A stretch of DNA of 8,281 bases from Treponema sp. (GTDB taxonomy: Bacteria > Spirochaetota > Spirochaetia > Treponematales > Breznakiellaceae), in the NCBI GenBank assembly GCA_031283905.1, contig JAITAW010000257.1, positions 1 through 8,281 on the forward strand. The letters run 5' to 3'. The position numbers were made by a program, and so were the translations under genes. Within the stretch, counting starts at the first letter, position 1, and each line of letters opens with the position of its first letter. This document shows, in pieces, positions 1-6,427 of the stretch. The notes beneath the pieces were generated by a model. That model saw nothing but the letters and a program-made list of their open reading frames with translations, did not search any database and was not told the origin of the DNA.

Positions 1-668
1 GGCTTCACGCCGTACCTTTGTAAACAAACGGGGAAGCGCGGCGTTTCCTGCCGAAACCAGCCGTTTGACAGGGACTTCGCCATGATTCGCCGGAGACATT
101 TGGATGTACCCAATCGCCGGAGGTTGGTAGAACCGCATTATCGTCTTGCGTTCCTCAGTTGGTTTCCGAATGGCCGACGCGGCGCATGGCTACGGCTATG
201 GCGGAAAGGCGGCTTCTATGATTGCCGCCCGCTGTCGCGTAATGACTTGTAGCGAAGGCCGGCGTCCGCAGGATTCCGTTTCGAGCAATTGCGCGCTTCC
301 GCGTTACGAATCAATTTCGAGATCGAGTATCCAGAGGCACTGTTGTGGGGCTTTTTAAAGTATGTTCCTGATACGGTTTATGCGGCGGCAGGCGCATTTT
401 TCCCTGCGTACGCGCCCAGGCTTCCGTGCCGGCGGCATGTCGCGGCACCAGATACGAGGCGGATATTGAAGACGTCATGACAACCGGTATATCCTCTCAA
501 GAAAAGATGCTTTACAAGCCGATGGATAAAAATTTGGATTTTTTAGGCCGGTACTGTCTCCCGCCCTAGACCGGTCTGTACCCGTAATCAGAAAAAGTAG
601 TCTGACGCCCTCTTTTCCCGCTTAAGATAAAAATGGTATCCGAAGCCCTTTGCTTCCCCCTAGATAAA
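1..668. other. Region without a supported gene, upstream of phoH
   Basis: No convincing gene is visible on either strand. The first 480 bases are GC-rich like coding DNA. Frame 1 stays open from the window edge to a TAG at 250-252, about 83 codons with an internal ATG at 82, and two other short + strand frames (146-358 and 289-480) are open. None of these translations resembles a family I know, none has a clear Shine-Dalgarno sequence, and they overlap one another in different frames. Minus-strand frames break every 30-55 codons. The stretch could be the decayed end of an upstream gene. From about 480 the DNA is AT-richer, with small GC-rich inverted repeats such as CCGGT (548-552) with ACCGG (570-574) and GAAGC/GCTTC near 643-657. 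No T-run follows either, so I do not call terminators. Confidence 0.5.
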
Positions 669-677
669 AAATCCTAC

Positions 678-707
678 TTGACTACTTGTATAATAAACAG
701 GTACACT
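678..707 (+). promoter_or_regulatory. Candidate sigma-70 promoter for phoH
   Basis: TTGACT at 678-683 is followed after 18 bases by TACACT at 702-707, which would start transcription near 714 and give a leader of about 30 bases before phoH. A perfect TATAAT also lies at 689-694, but it has no recognisable -35 at 16-18 bases. Either -10 could be the real one. The region is AT-rich and sits directly upstream of the first gene of the phoH-HD pair. Confidence 0.5.
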
Positions 708-724
708 ACTTACAATGGATGCGC

Positions 725-732
725 AAGGGAGG
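725..732 (+). promoter_or_regulatory. Shine-Dalgarno of phoH, unusually far from the start
   Basis: AAGGGAGG is a strong ribosome binding sequence, but 14 bases separate it from the first possible in-frame start, TTG at 747. An in-frame TAA at 738-740 rules out any earlier start. It is the only good Shine-Dalgarno nearby, so it is assigned to phoH in spite of the long gap. Confidence 0.55.
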
Positions 733-746
733 CGTTCTAAACTTTC

Positions 747-1730
747 TTGAAAAATTTGAAAAATTTGGAAACAATCATTGTTCTGGATAATCAGGATATT
801 GTATCACGGGTATGCGGCGCGAATGATGATAATTTGAAAACGCTTGAGGCGGAATTGGGCGGCAGGGTGTTTGCGCGCGGCAATGAGGTGCGCATTGAAC
901 ACGATGATGAGGAAGCCTCGGCGCGATTCAAAGCGGTGATAAACGGACTTGTCGATGCGGCGCGTTCCGGGGAAAGCCCTTCAAGTGAATATGTCAAGGC
1001 GCTCACCGGCGCCGTGGAGCCCGTTGCGCTGGAATGCGCGGCGGTGGCGCACGATCCCATACGGGACGCGGTTATCCATATTCCAAACGGGTTTAGCCGC
1101 GTGTACCCGAGGAACGGGAATCAGGCGCGGTACATACAGGGTATGAGGGCGTGCGACGTCAGTTTCTGCATAGGTCCCGCCGGAACCGGCAAGACCTATC
1201 TCGCGGTCGCCGAGGCGCTTCGCCTTGTATTGTCGAAAAAAACACGAAAACTGGCATTGACCCGTCCGGTTGTGGAAGCCGGGGAAAACCTTGGATTTTT
1301 GCCCGGGGATCTCATGCAGAAAATAAACCCCTATTTGCGCCCTTTGTACGATGCGATGGAATCTCTCGTGCCGTTTGAAGTCGTTCGCCGGCTTGAGGAA
1401 ACCAGAGCCATAGAAATAGCGCCGCTCGCATACATGCGGGGAAGAAGCCTCAACGACAGCGTTATCATCCTTGACGAAGCGCAGAACACGACCAAAGAAC
1501 AGATGAAGATGTTTTTAACGCGGCTGGGACAGGGATCGCGCTCCATCATCACCGGAGATATAACCCAGATCGACCTTCCAAAACGGGTCGATTCAGGGTT
1601 GCTCCACGCGGTTTCCCTGCTCAAAGATGTTGAAGGGATACATTTTTCCTATCTCCATACGGCGGATGTTGTCCGCAATCCTCTTATTAAGAAGATAATA
1701 CAAGCTTATGACAATGAAAACCAAATTTAA
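747..1730 (+). CDS. phoH: PhoH family ATPase (PhoH-like protein)
   Basis: This is a cytoplasmic P-loop ATPase of the PhoH / YbeZ family, a group linked to RNA metabolism and often encoded beside the rRNA-maturation endonuclease gene ybeY. The 327 residues match the usual family length. Residues 1-100 form the variable N-terminal part, with a stretch resembling a KH-like segment (VCGANDDNLKTLEAELG, about 22-38). The ATPase domain spans about 115-320: Walker A GPAGTGKT at 143-150, TRPVVEAGENLGFLPGD around 172-188, Walker B VIILDEAQNTT at 239-249 with D243 and E244, the TGD-TQIDLP motif at 269-278, and R310 in VVRNPL. All catalytic motifs are intact. The start is TTG at 747, with further in-frame TTGs at 756 and 765 created by a 9-base tandem duplication. 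The stop lies 23 bases inside the next gene, so the two are probably translationally coupled. Family assignment is secure; the physiological substrate is not known from sequence. Confidence 0.96.
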   Translation: MKNLKNLETIIVLDNQDIVSRVCGANDDNLKTLEAELGGRVFARGNEVRIEHDDEEASARFKAVINGLVDAARSGESPSSEYVKALTGAVEPVALECAAVAHDPIRDAVIHIPNGFSRVYPRNGNQARYIQGMRACDVSFCIGPAGTGKTYLAVAEALRLVLSKKTRKLALTRPVVEAGENLGFLPGDLMQKINPYLRPLYDAMESLVPFEVVRRLEETRAIEIAPLAYMRGRSLNDSVIILDEAQNTTKEQMKMFLTRLGQGSRSIITGDITQIDLPKRVDSGLLHAVSLLKDVEGIHFSYLHTADVVRNPLIKKIIQAYDNENQI

Positions 1731-3189
1731 CCTGTGGGAAGCGTGTGTCCGCGTGTACGCCAACGTCATCCTCAAAAATATCAAGGACGCGAAGATCAGT
1801 CCCGGGCCGGTGGTTGTTACGGCAGCCGCGTTTTTGATCTCGTCCTTTGTGATGATAAATTCTGAAAAGGATGTCAGCGGCGCGCTGGGGCGGATGCTCC
1901 TCCTCCTTATGCTTTACATCCTCTTCATCTTTATCGGCGGCATTAAGCTCGTAGGACGGAATTTGCACAACAGCGAAATCTATTTGCTTGCCGCGCTCAC
2001 AAGTCTGTACATCATCGCGGCCGCGCTGGCGAAGAACCTTCTTGTCAACAACGACTTTTTCCCTGTTTCGATCCTGCTTCCCACCGCCTTGGTAATCATG
2101 TTGCCGTCCATTCTGATAGGCCCATACCTTGCTCTTGCGTGGGCTTTTGCACTGCCTTTGGCCGGCTTTCTGCTCGGTTGCTTTGATATGCCGGCGTACA
2201 TTATAGCCCTTGCGTCGGGTATTGTGGCTTCCCGCGCCTTGCACAACGCCGAACGCCGTATAGATCTGGTGAAAGCCGGCGTCCACATCGCCGCGGCGAA
2301 CTGCGTTGCGGTCATCGCGGTGATGCTCATGCGGCACTTGCCGGTAAAAGAGTACCCTTTTCTGCTGTTCTGTGCCGCGTTTAATGGCATAGCGTCCGGT
2401 ATGCTCGTTTTGGGAATTCTGCCGCTTCTGGAGAACGGACTTAATGCGGCGACGACATTCAGGCTCATCGAATTATCCGATCTGAACGCGCCCCTCATAC
2501 GGCGGCTTTTTACCATAGCTCCCGGCACCTACAGCCATTCGTTCATGGTGGCGCAGCTTGCCGAAGCCGCCTGTCAGGAAATCGGGGCGAATTCCCTGCT
2601 GGCGCGGGTCGGCGCGTATTACCATGACATCGGCAAGATGGAGCAGCCTGAGTATTTTGTGGAGAATCAGGCGGGGTACAACAAGCACGATGCGATTCCG
2701 CCGCGGCTGTCTGCGACCATTCTTCGCAGCCATGTGAAACTCGGCGTTGAAAAAGCCCGCGGCATGAAGCTGCCCAAGCAGGTCGTAGCCATTATTGCGG
2801 AGCATCACGGAAATTCGGTTATACAGTTCTTTTATCACAAAGCGCTTGAACAGGAGAAAGAAGTGAGCGTTGAAGACTTTTCCTATCCGGGCAATCCTCC
2901 TCGTTCGCGAGAATCCGCAGTGGTCATGCTTGCCGACACATCCGAGGCTGCGGTACGGACGCTTGAGAAAAAGAGCGCGACAAAAATTGAGGAATTCATC
3001 CAAACGCTCATCACCAGCAAACTCGAACATGGACAACTCGCCGAATCAGACCTCACGTTCCGGGATTTGGAAACCATTAAAAAGGCGTTTGTCCGCGTAC
3101 TGGCAAGTTACTATCATTCGCGCATAGAATATCCGAAGGAGAATAAAGAGAGAAAGGAGTCCGTGTCTACAACGGCTGAACGCGGCTAG
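1708..3189 (+). CDS. Membrane HDIG phosphohydrolase, PgpH / 7TM-HD type (probable cyclic-di-AMP phosphodiesterase)
   Basis: This protein has 493 residues. The N-terminal half is membrane-embedded, with hydrophobic segments at roughly 34-51, 61-82, 90-110, 117-134, 137-157, 161-176, 193-209 and 217-240, so seven or eight spans. A cytoplasmic HD domain follows from about 270: PGTYSHS with H277, YYHDIGK with H306 and D307, SHVKLGV with H342, EHHG with H366 and H367, and MLADTSEAAV with D410. These are the metal ligands of HDIG phosphodiesterases, and the later DGQL-like and YYHSRIEYP motifs fit PgpH of Firmicutes, which hydrolyses cyclic-di-AMP to pApA. Full-length PgpH also carries a large extracellular 7TMR-HDED domain after its first helix; that domain is absent here. 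The gene starts at ATG 1708 inside phoH (ATG 1714 is an alternative) with only a weak AAGAAG upstream, suggesting coupling. The last 18 or so residues are a charged tail beyond the conserved end. The cyclic-di-AMP substrate is inferred from the family. Confidence 0.92.
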   Translation: MTMKTKFNLWEACVRVYANVILKNIKDAKISPGPVVVTAAAFLISSFVMINSEKDVSGALGRMLLLLMLYILFIFIGGIKLVGRNLHNSEIYLLAALTSLYIIAAALAKNLLVNNDFFPVSILLPTALVIMLPSILIGPYLALAWAFALPLAGFLLGCFDMPAYIIALASGIVASRALHNAERRIDLVKAGVHIAAANCVAVIAVMLMRHLPVKEYPFLLFCAAFNGIASGMLVLGILPLLENGLNAATTFRLIELSDLNAPLIRRLFTIAPGTYSHSFMVAQLAEAACQEIGANSLLARVGAYYHDIGKMEQPEYFVENQAGYNKHDAIPPRLSATILRSHVKLGVEKARGMKLPKQVVAIIAEHHGNSVIQFFYHKALEQEKEVSVEDFSYPGNPPRSRESAVVMLADTSEAAVRTLEKKSATKIEEFIQTLITSKLEHGQLAESDLTFRDLETIKKAFVRVLASYYHSRIEYPKENKERKESVSTTAERG

Positions 3190-3261
3190 CGCAGTGTATA
3201 CGCACGCTGCCGCACGATGAACTTTGTCAACAATACACGGCGTCTCCCCGTCTTGTCCGTT

Positions 3262-3283
3262 AGTATATTAGTATAAAAGTATA
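3262..3283 (+). repeat. Three AGTATA direct repeats at 8-base spacing
   Basis: AGTATA occurs at 3262-3267, 3270-3275 and 3278-3283, in register every 8 bases, 20 bases upstream of the -35 box of the chemoreceptor promoter. The last copy runs into TATAAT. It may be a binding site array or simply low-complexity AT-rich DNA. Confidence 0.4.
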
Positions 3284-3302
3284 ATATTTTCTAAAATAAG
3301 GC

Positions 3303-3331
3303 TTGATGAAAAAACAAAGAAGCGCTATACT
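3303..3331 (+). promoter_or_regulatory. Sigma-70 type promoter for the chemoreceptor gene
   Basis: TTGATG (3303-3308) and TATACT (3326-3331) are separated by exactly 17 bases. Transcription would begin near 3338, giving a leader of about 280 bases before the chemoreceptor start. I saw no sigma-28 (flagellar type) promoter in the region. Confidence 0.6.
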
Positions 3332-3402
3332 TTACGCATGGATTTTTGCACATGGATTATAGTAGAAATATGGAGAGCCTCTCAACCAGAGAAAAGCGGC
3401 CC

Positions 3403-3425
3403 GTAGGATTTCAGTAATTTCCTAC
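3403..3425 (+). other. Leader hairpin 1 of the chemoreceptor transcript
   Basis: GTAGGA at 3403-3408 pairs exactly with TCCTAC at 3420-3425 around an 11-base loop. It lies inside the predicted leader. No T-run follows, so it is not a terminator by itself. Confidence 0.4.
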
Positions 3426-3539
3426 CAGTAATCTTCTATAATAAGGCATATGTAAGCTTTAACACAGGGGCGGAGGTAAACATAAGCGACAGGAGCATTG
3501 GTACTCGTTTTTCATAAAAAAATTCAAGGAGAAAAGAGA

Positions 3540-3562
3540 GGAATTTGTGTGCAATTCCTTTT
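3540..3562 (+). other. Leader hairpin 2, weak terminator-like
   Basis: GGAATT (3540-3545) pairs with AATTCC (3553-3558) around a 7-base loop and is followed by TTTT. The 6-bp AU-rich stem is weak for an intrinsic terminator. Its place, 15 bases before a possible leader peptide and about 55 before the chemoreceptor start, would suit an attenuator. Confidence 0.35.
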
Positions 3563-3577
3563 AACAAGGGCGTCCTA

Positions 3578-3619
3578 ATGACAAATTTTTTGCTTCATAG
3601 ACAAAGGAGAAGATTATGA
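3578..3619 (+). CDS. Candidate 13-codon leader peptide coupled to the chemoreceptor start
   Basis: ATG at 3578 opens a 13-codon frame reading MTNFLLHRQRRRL. It has its own Shine-Dalgarno, AAGGG at 3566-3570 with 7 bases of spacing. Its TGA stop (3617-3619) overlaps the chemoreceptor ATG (3616-3618) in the classic ATGA arrangement. The chemoreceptor's own AAAGGAG lies inside this frame, which accounts for the arginine codons AGG and AGA, so the amino acid content need not be selected. Translating it could control access to the downstream start. There is no comparative evidence, and a frame this short can arise by chance. Confidence 0.35.
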   Translation: MTNFLLHRQRRRL

Positions 3620-5778
3620 AGTTACGTTTGAGATTGACTTTAATTATGGCTGTTATGTCGATTGGTATGACAGGTGTTATATCTATCGTTCTGATTTCCC
3701 GTGCAAGTTCAATTCAGAGGGCGGCGGCGCTGGAGAATTTGCAAAATATAGCCGGAGTTACCGCAAAAGACATACAAAAAAGCTTTGAAAACTATATGGA
3801 TATTATCCGTACGTTATCCCAGATAATGAACAGTTTTCAAGACATTAATATTGACGAAAGACGCAGCAATTTCAATAGCACCCTGTACGGCGTATTTGAG
3901 TCAAACCCCGATTTTGTGAGCGTTTATACCGTTTGGAACCCTAACGCCATAGATGGATTGGATGGAGATTATGCCGATACTCCCGGTACCGATGAGAGCG
4001 GGCAGTATATAACTATGTATACGAGAGAGACAGGCGCCATAGCCATGAAGCCATACCCTAATTATAAAGAAGCGCTTGCCACGCTCACCCAGAATGAAAG
4101 TATATCTAATCCGGTTAAGACGGTTATACAAGGGGAAGACACTTTTACTATTGATGTACGAGTTCCAATAGCGAGAGATGGAACAATATACGGACTTGTG
4201 GGGTTGAGCGTTGTTATTACACCGTTGCAGGTTACCGTTAGGGAACTGAAGCCGTACAATACAGGCAGCGCGGCGGTTTATTCCAATGACGGAACCATCG
4301 CGGCCCACTTTGAGCCTCAGTTGCGCGGCTCTAAATTTCAGACCGCTTCTTTGCATTCTCTTGGGCAAGATGGTGTTAATAAGGTTCTTGAGTCAATAAG
4401 GACGGTTACGCCCTCCGTAATGGATAAAGGGAACCTGCTGTTTGCTATGTATCCTTTTTGCGCGGGCAGGACAACGACGGCGTGGGTGGTGATTATTTCC
4501 GTGCCGCGTGAAACGGTTCTAGCGGAAGTGAACGCATTGCTTGTATTTACCATTATTTTTGTGAGCATCGCCGCTATCCTTACCGTGATTGGTGTATTCC
4601 TTATATCCGGAAGCATAGTAAAACCCATCCTCGGCATTGCCGCTATGCTTAAAGATATATCCGAAGGGGAAGGGGATCTTACAAAGCGTCTTGACATAAA
4701 AGCTAAAGATGAAATCGGCGATATGGCGCATTATTTTAATCTTACTATAGATAAAATCAAGGGGCTTGTTGTTATTATAAAACAGCAATCTACGGCTCTT
4801 TTGAGCATAGGAAATGAACTTGCATCTAATATGACGGAGACGGCAGCCGCGGTAAATCAAATCGCCTCCAATATTCAAAGCGTCAAAGGGCAAACGGTCA
4901 ATCAGTCGGCGAGCGTTACGGAAACTAACGCGACTATGGGACAGATAACTGATAATATTGCGCAATTAAGCCAACATATTGAAAAACAATCGGAAAATAT
5001 CGCGCGTTCTTCATCCGCAATCGAGGAGATGCTCGCTAATATAACCTCGGTAACGCAAACGCTTATACGAAACGGGGATAATGTTAAGAACCTTGCGGAT
5101 GCCTCTGAAATCGGGCGCAATGGATTGCAGGAAGTCGCGTCTGATATTCAGGGAATAGCGCGAGAGTCCGAAGGCTTGTTGGAAATTACTGCGGTTATGG
5201 AGAATATCGCAAGTCAGACCAACCTTCTGTCCATGAATGCGGCTATTGAAGCCGCACATGCCGGAGAATCGGGCAAGGGATTCGCCGTTGTCGCCGATGA
5301 AATCAGAAAATTAGCCGAGTCTTCCGGAGAGCAATCCAAAATTATTGCAGGGATTCTCAAAAAGATTAAAGAATCTATTGATAAAATAATGAAGTCAACA
5401 GATTCTGTTTTGAACAGATTTGAGGCTATTGACAAGGGGGTTAAAACGGTTTCGGAGCAGGAAGAAAACATCCGCCGTTCTATGGAAGAACAAAATTCCG
5501 GAAGTCAGCAAATACTTGAATCAATAGGGCAGCTTAACGATCTCACCGAATTGGTTAAGAGTGGTTCAGAAGAAATGCGGACAGGGAGCCGTGAAGTAAT
5601 TTCAGAGAGCAAGAACCTCGCCGGGCTTACGCAGGAGATTACCAATGGAATGAATGAAATGGCTTCCGGCGCAGAGCAAATTAACGTAGCTGTAACCCGC
5701 GTAAGCGAAATAAGCGTTGAAAACAAGAACCATATAAACACGTTGGTCAGTGAGATTTCAAAATTTAGAGTGGAGTGA
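3616..5778 (+). CDS. Methyl-accepting chemotaxis protein with dCache sensor
   Basis: This is a 720-residue inner-membrane chemoreceptor that senses a ligand outside the membrane and signals to CheA/CheW. A first membrane helix at about 9-28 is followed by a periplasmic dCache-type double sensor at about 33-305; the NPNAIDGLDGDYADTPGTD stretch (108-126) is typical of treponemal receptors of this class. Residue Q130 stands where relatives often have arginine in the 'G(R)F.PYW' ligand motif, so ligand preference may differ. A second helix lies at about 306-332, a HAMP linker at about 333-387 (IVKPI, then GDLTKRLDIKAKDEIG), and a long coiled-coil signalling domain to the end. The conserved hairpin tip is at 528-568, including ASQTNLLSMNAAIEAAHAGE. 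Near-consensus methylation sites surround E470/E471 and E687/Q688. The protein ends in KFRVE, with no CheR-binding pentapeptide. AAAGGAG at 3603-3609 sits 6 bases before the ATG. The gene is AT-richer than phoH. Confidence 0.96.
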   Translation: MKLRLRLTLIMAVMSIGMTGVISIVLISRASSIQRAAALENLQNIAGVTAKDIQKSFENYMDIIRTLSQIMNSFQDINIDERRSNFNSTLYGVFESNPDFVSVYTVWNPNAIDGLDGDYADTPGTDESGQYITMYTRETGAIAMKPYPNYKEALATLTQNESISNPVKTVIQGEDTFTIDVRVPIARDGTIYGLVGLSVVITPLQVTVRELKPYNTGSAAVYSNDGTIAAHFEPQLRGSKFQTASLHSLGQDGVNKVLESIRTVTPSVMDKGNLLFAMYPFCAGRTTTAWVVIISVPRETVLAEVNALLVFTIIFVSIAAILTVIGVFLISGSIVKPILGIAAMLKDISEGEGDLTKRLDIKAKDEIGDMAHYFNLTIDKIKGLVVIIKQQSTALLSIGNELASNMTETAAAVNQIASNIQSVKGQTVNQSASVTETNATMGQITDNIAQLSQHIEKQSENIARSSSAIEEMLANITSVTQTLIRNGDNVKNLADASEIGRNGLQEVASDIQGIARESEGLLEITAVMENIASQTNLLSMNAAIEAAHAGESGKGFAVVADEIRKLAESSGEQSKIIAGILKKIKESIDKIMKSTDSVLNRFEAIDKGVKTVSEQEENIRRSMEEQNSGSQQILESIGQLNDLTELVKSGSEEMRTGSREVISESKNLAGLTQEITNGMNEMASGAEQINVAVTRVSEISVENKNHINTLVSEISKFRVE

Positions 5779-5784
5779 TCTGGA

Positions 5785-5815
5785 ATATATTTATATCCGT
5801 GTGATATATTTATAT
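5785..5815 (+). repeat. 12-base direct repeat in an AT-rich spacer
   Basis: ATATATTTATAT occurs at 5785-5796 and again at 5804-5815, just after the chemoreceptor stop and before a palindrome. Low-complexity AT-rich DNA makes chance repetition likely. Confidence 0.35.
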
Positions 5816-5816
5816 A

Positions 5817-5849
5817 TATATATCTTTAAAGATATATAAAACTTTTTTT
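5817..5849 (+). terminator. AT-rich palindrome with T-run, possible leaky terminator
   Basis: Bases 5817-5838 form a perfect 22-base palindrome centred on CTTTAAAG (about 9 bp of stem with a 4-base loop), followed after four bases by seven Ts at 5843-5849. The stem is almost wholly A-T, so termination would be weak. The T-run ends one base before the Shine-Dalgarno of the next gene, leaving no room for a separate promoter after it, so any transcript of the small gene must pass through or begin within this element. It may act as an attenuator or an RNA-stability hairpin. Confidence 0.45.
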
Positions 5850-5862
5850 GAAGGGGTCTTTT

Positions 5863-6285
5863 ATGAAAAAGACATTTTTAGGGGCAATAGTATTGTTGTT
5901 TGTAGTATCCGCATTTGCGGTAGCGCAACAGAAACCGCCTACAGGCGGGACGGTCTCGGCTACAGACGCGGCCAACAAAGTATCGTCCGGTTGGGTATTG
6001 GTAAAAGGCGCGGCCAGCGTTTTCATTATCAACGACGGTGCGGCTGAAGCTACGGTTACATACAGTGTGGAGGGTGTAAACGAGGCGCCTGCTAAAGTGG
6101 CGGCCGGTAAAACAGCGACCATCGCTTACAAAGGCAAGGGATATAAGGATGGTAAAGGCGTTATCAAAATTGTGAAAGTTGAAGGCGCCGCTGCGCCCGC
6201 CGCTGCGCCCGCCGCTGCGCCCGCCGCTGCGCCCGCCGCTGCGCCCGCCGCTGCGCCCGCCGCTGCGCCCGCGAAGAAAAAATAG
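5863..6285 (+). CDS. Small exported protein with C-terminal AAAP repeats and lysine tail
   Basis: I do not recognise this family. The 140-residue product begins with a clear Sec signal peptide: MKK, a hydrophobic core to about 18, and AVA before QQKPP, so signal peptidase I probably cuts after A21. It lacks a lipobox cysteine. Residues 22-108 form a compact domain rich in V, T, G and A, with alternating patterns such as GWVLVKGAASVFIIN, ATVTYSVEG and KGVIKIVKVEG that suggest a small beta-sandwich. Residues 109-136 are seven exact AAAP units, followed by AKKK. The tail could be a flexible or surface-contact linker. The start is ATG 5863, because AAGGGG at 5851-5856 sits 6 bases before it and the signal peptide begins properly there; an in-frame TTG at 5848 would add five residues and overlap this site. 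It lies 84 bases after the chemoreceptor and may share its transcript. Function is unknown; periplasmic or surface location is inferred. Confidence 0.85.
   Translation: MKKTFLGAIVLLFVVSAFAVAQQKPPTGGTVSATDAANKVSSGWVLVKGAASVFIINDGAAEATVTYSVEGVNEAPAKVAAGKTATIAYKGKGYKDGKGVIKIVKVEGAAAPAAAPAAAPAAAPAAAPAAAPAAAPAKKK
6187..6270 (+). repeat. Seven exact 12-base tandem repeats encoding AAAP
   Basis: The unit GCCGCTGCGCCC is repeated seven times without a single substitution. The 12-base unit keeps the reading frame, so gain or loss of copies changes tail length only. Exact identity at synonymous positions points to recent expansion by slippage or unequal recombination. Confidence 0.95.
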
Positions 6286-6370
6286 CCGGCTTCCAGAGGC
6301 TTTGTGGAAATGGTCGACAATTCCTCAATGTACTGCCCACATTGATTGGATGAGAGGAGCGGATTGTTGC

Positions 6371-6427
6371 GTCAATGAGATGAAAGATTCTTCGGTTGTT
6401 TTCCGGAAGGTTGATCGTCTCATTGAT
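6371..6427 (+). other. Imperfect stem-loop, possible structured RNA element
   Basis: Bases 6371-6383 pair with 6415-6427 to give 13 base pairs, two of them G-U, including the exact arms CAATGAGA and TCTCATTG. Inside the 31-base loop, CTTCGG (6390-6395) can pair with CCGGAAG (6403-6409) with one bulged G. The nested structure about 85 bases after the AAAP gene could be a 3' untranslated structure or a small RNA. No promoter of its own or T-run is visible, so its nature is open. Confidence 0.35.

Larger units (their letters stand above)
3190..3615. other. AT-rich intergenic and leader region before the chemoreceptor gene
   Basis: These 426 bases contain no sizeable gene. They hold three AGTATA copies, a good promoter at 3303-3331, two short hairpins and a candidate 13-codon leader peptide, listed separately. 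A lone TATAAT at 3437-3442 has no good -35. No T-run terminator is visible for the phoH-HD pair. I do not recognise any known riboswitch class; the stretch CACAGGGGC near 3463 only faintly recalls a cyclic-di-GMP-I aptamer and lacks the rest of it. Confidence 0.6.

Noticed and set aside
678..694. TTGACT and TATAAT as one promoter
   Set aside because: Only 5 bases separate them, far too few for a -35/-10 pair; one of them must work with another partner.
719..790. Small + frame from ATG 719 overlapping the phoH start
   Set aside because: No Shine-Dalgarno precedes it, it contains the phoH Shine-Dalgarno, and its end shows no coupling to the phoH start.
1687..2528. Long minus-strand frames opposite the HD gene
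   Set aside because: They are shadows of a well-conserved + strand gene with all catalytic motifs, and their translations resemble no family.
3455..3500. Possible cyclic-di-GMP-I riboswitch (CACAGGGGC and nearby purine-rich bases)
   Set aside because: Only a short match to one conserved stretch; the paired helices and the second conserved segment are missing.
3481..3513. GGAGGTAAAC followed by ATA and the codons for SDRSIGTRFS, recalling some chemoreceptor N-termini
   Set aside because: ATA is a very rare start codon, the frame stops after 11 codons, and the resemblance is too short to claim a decayed gene.
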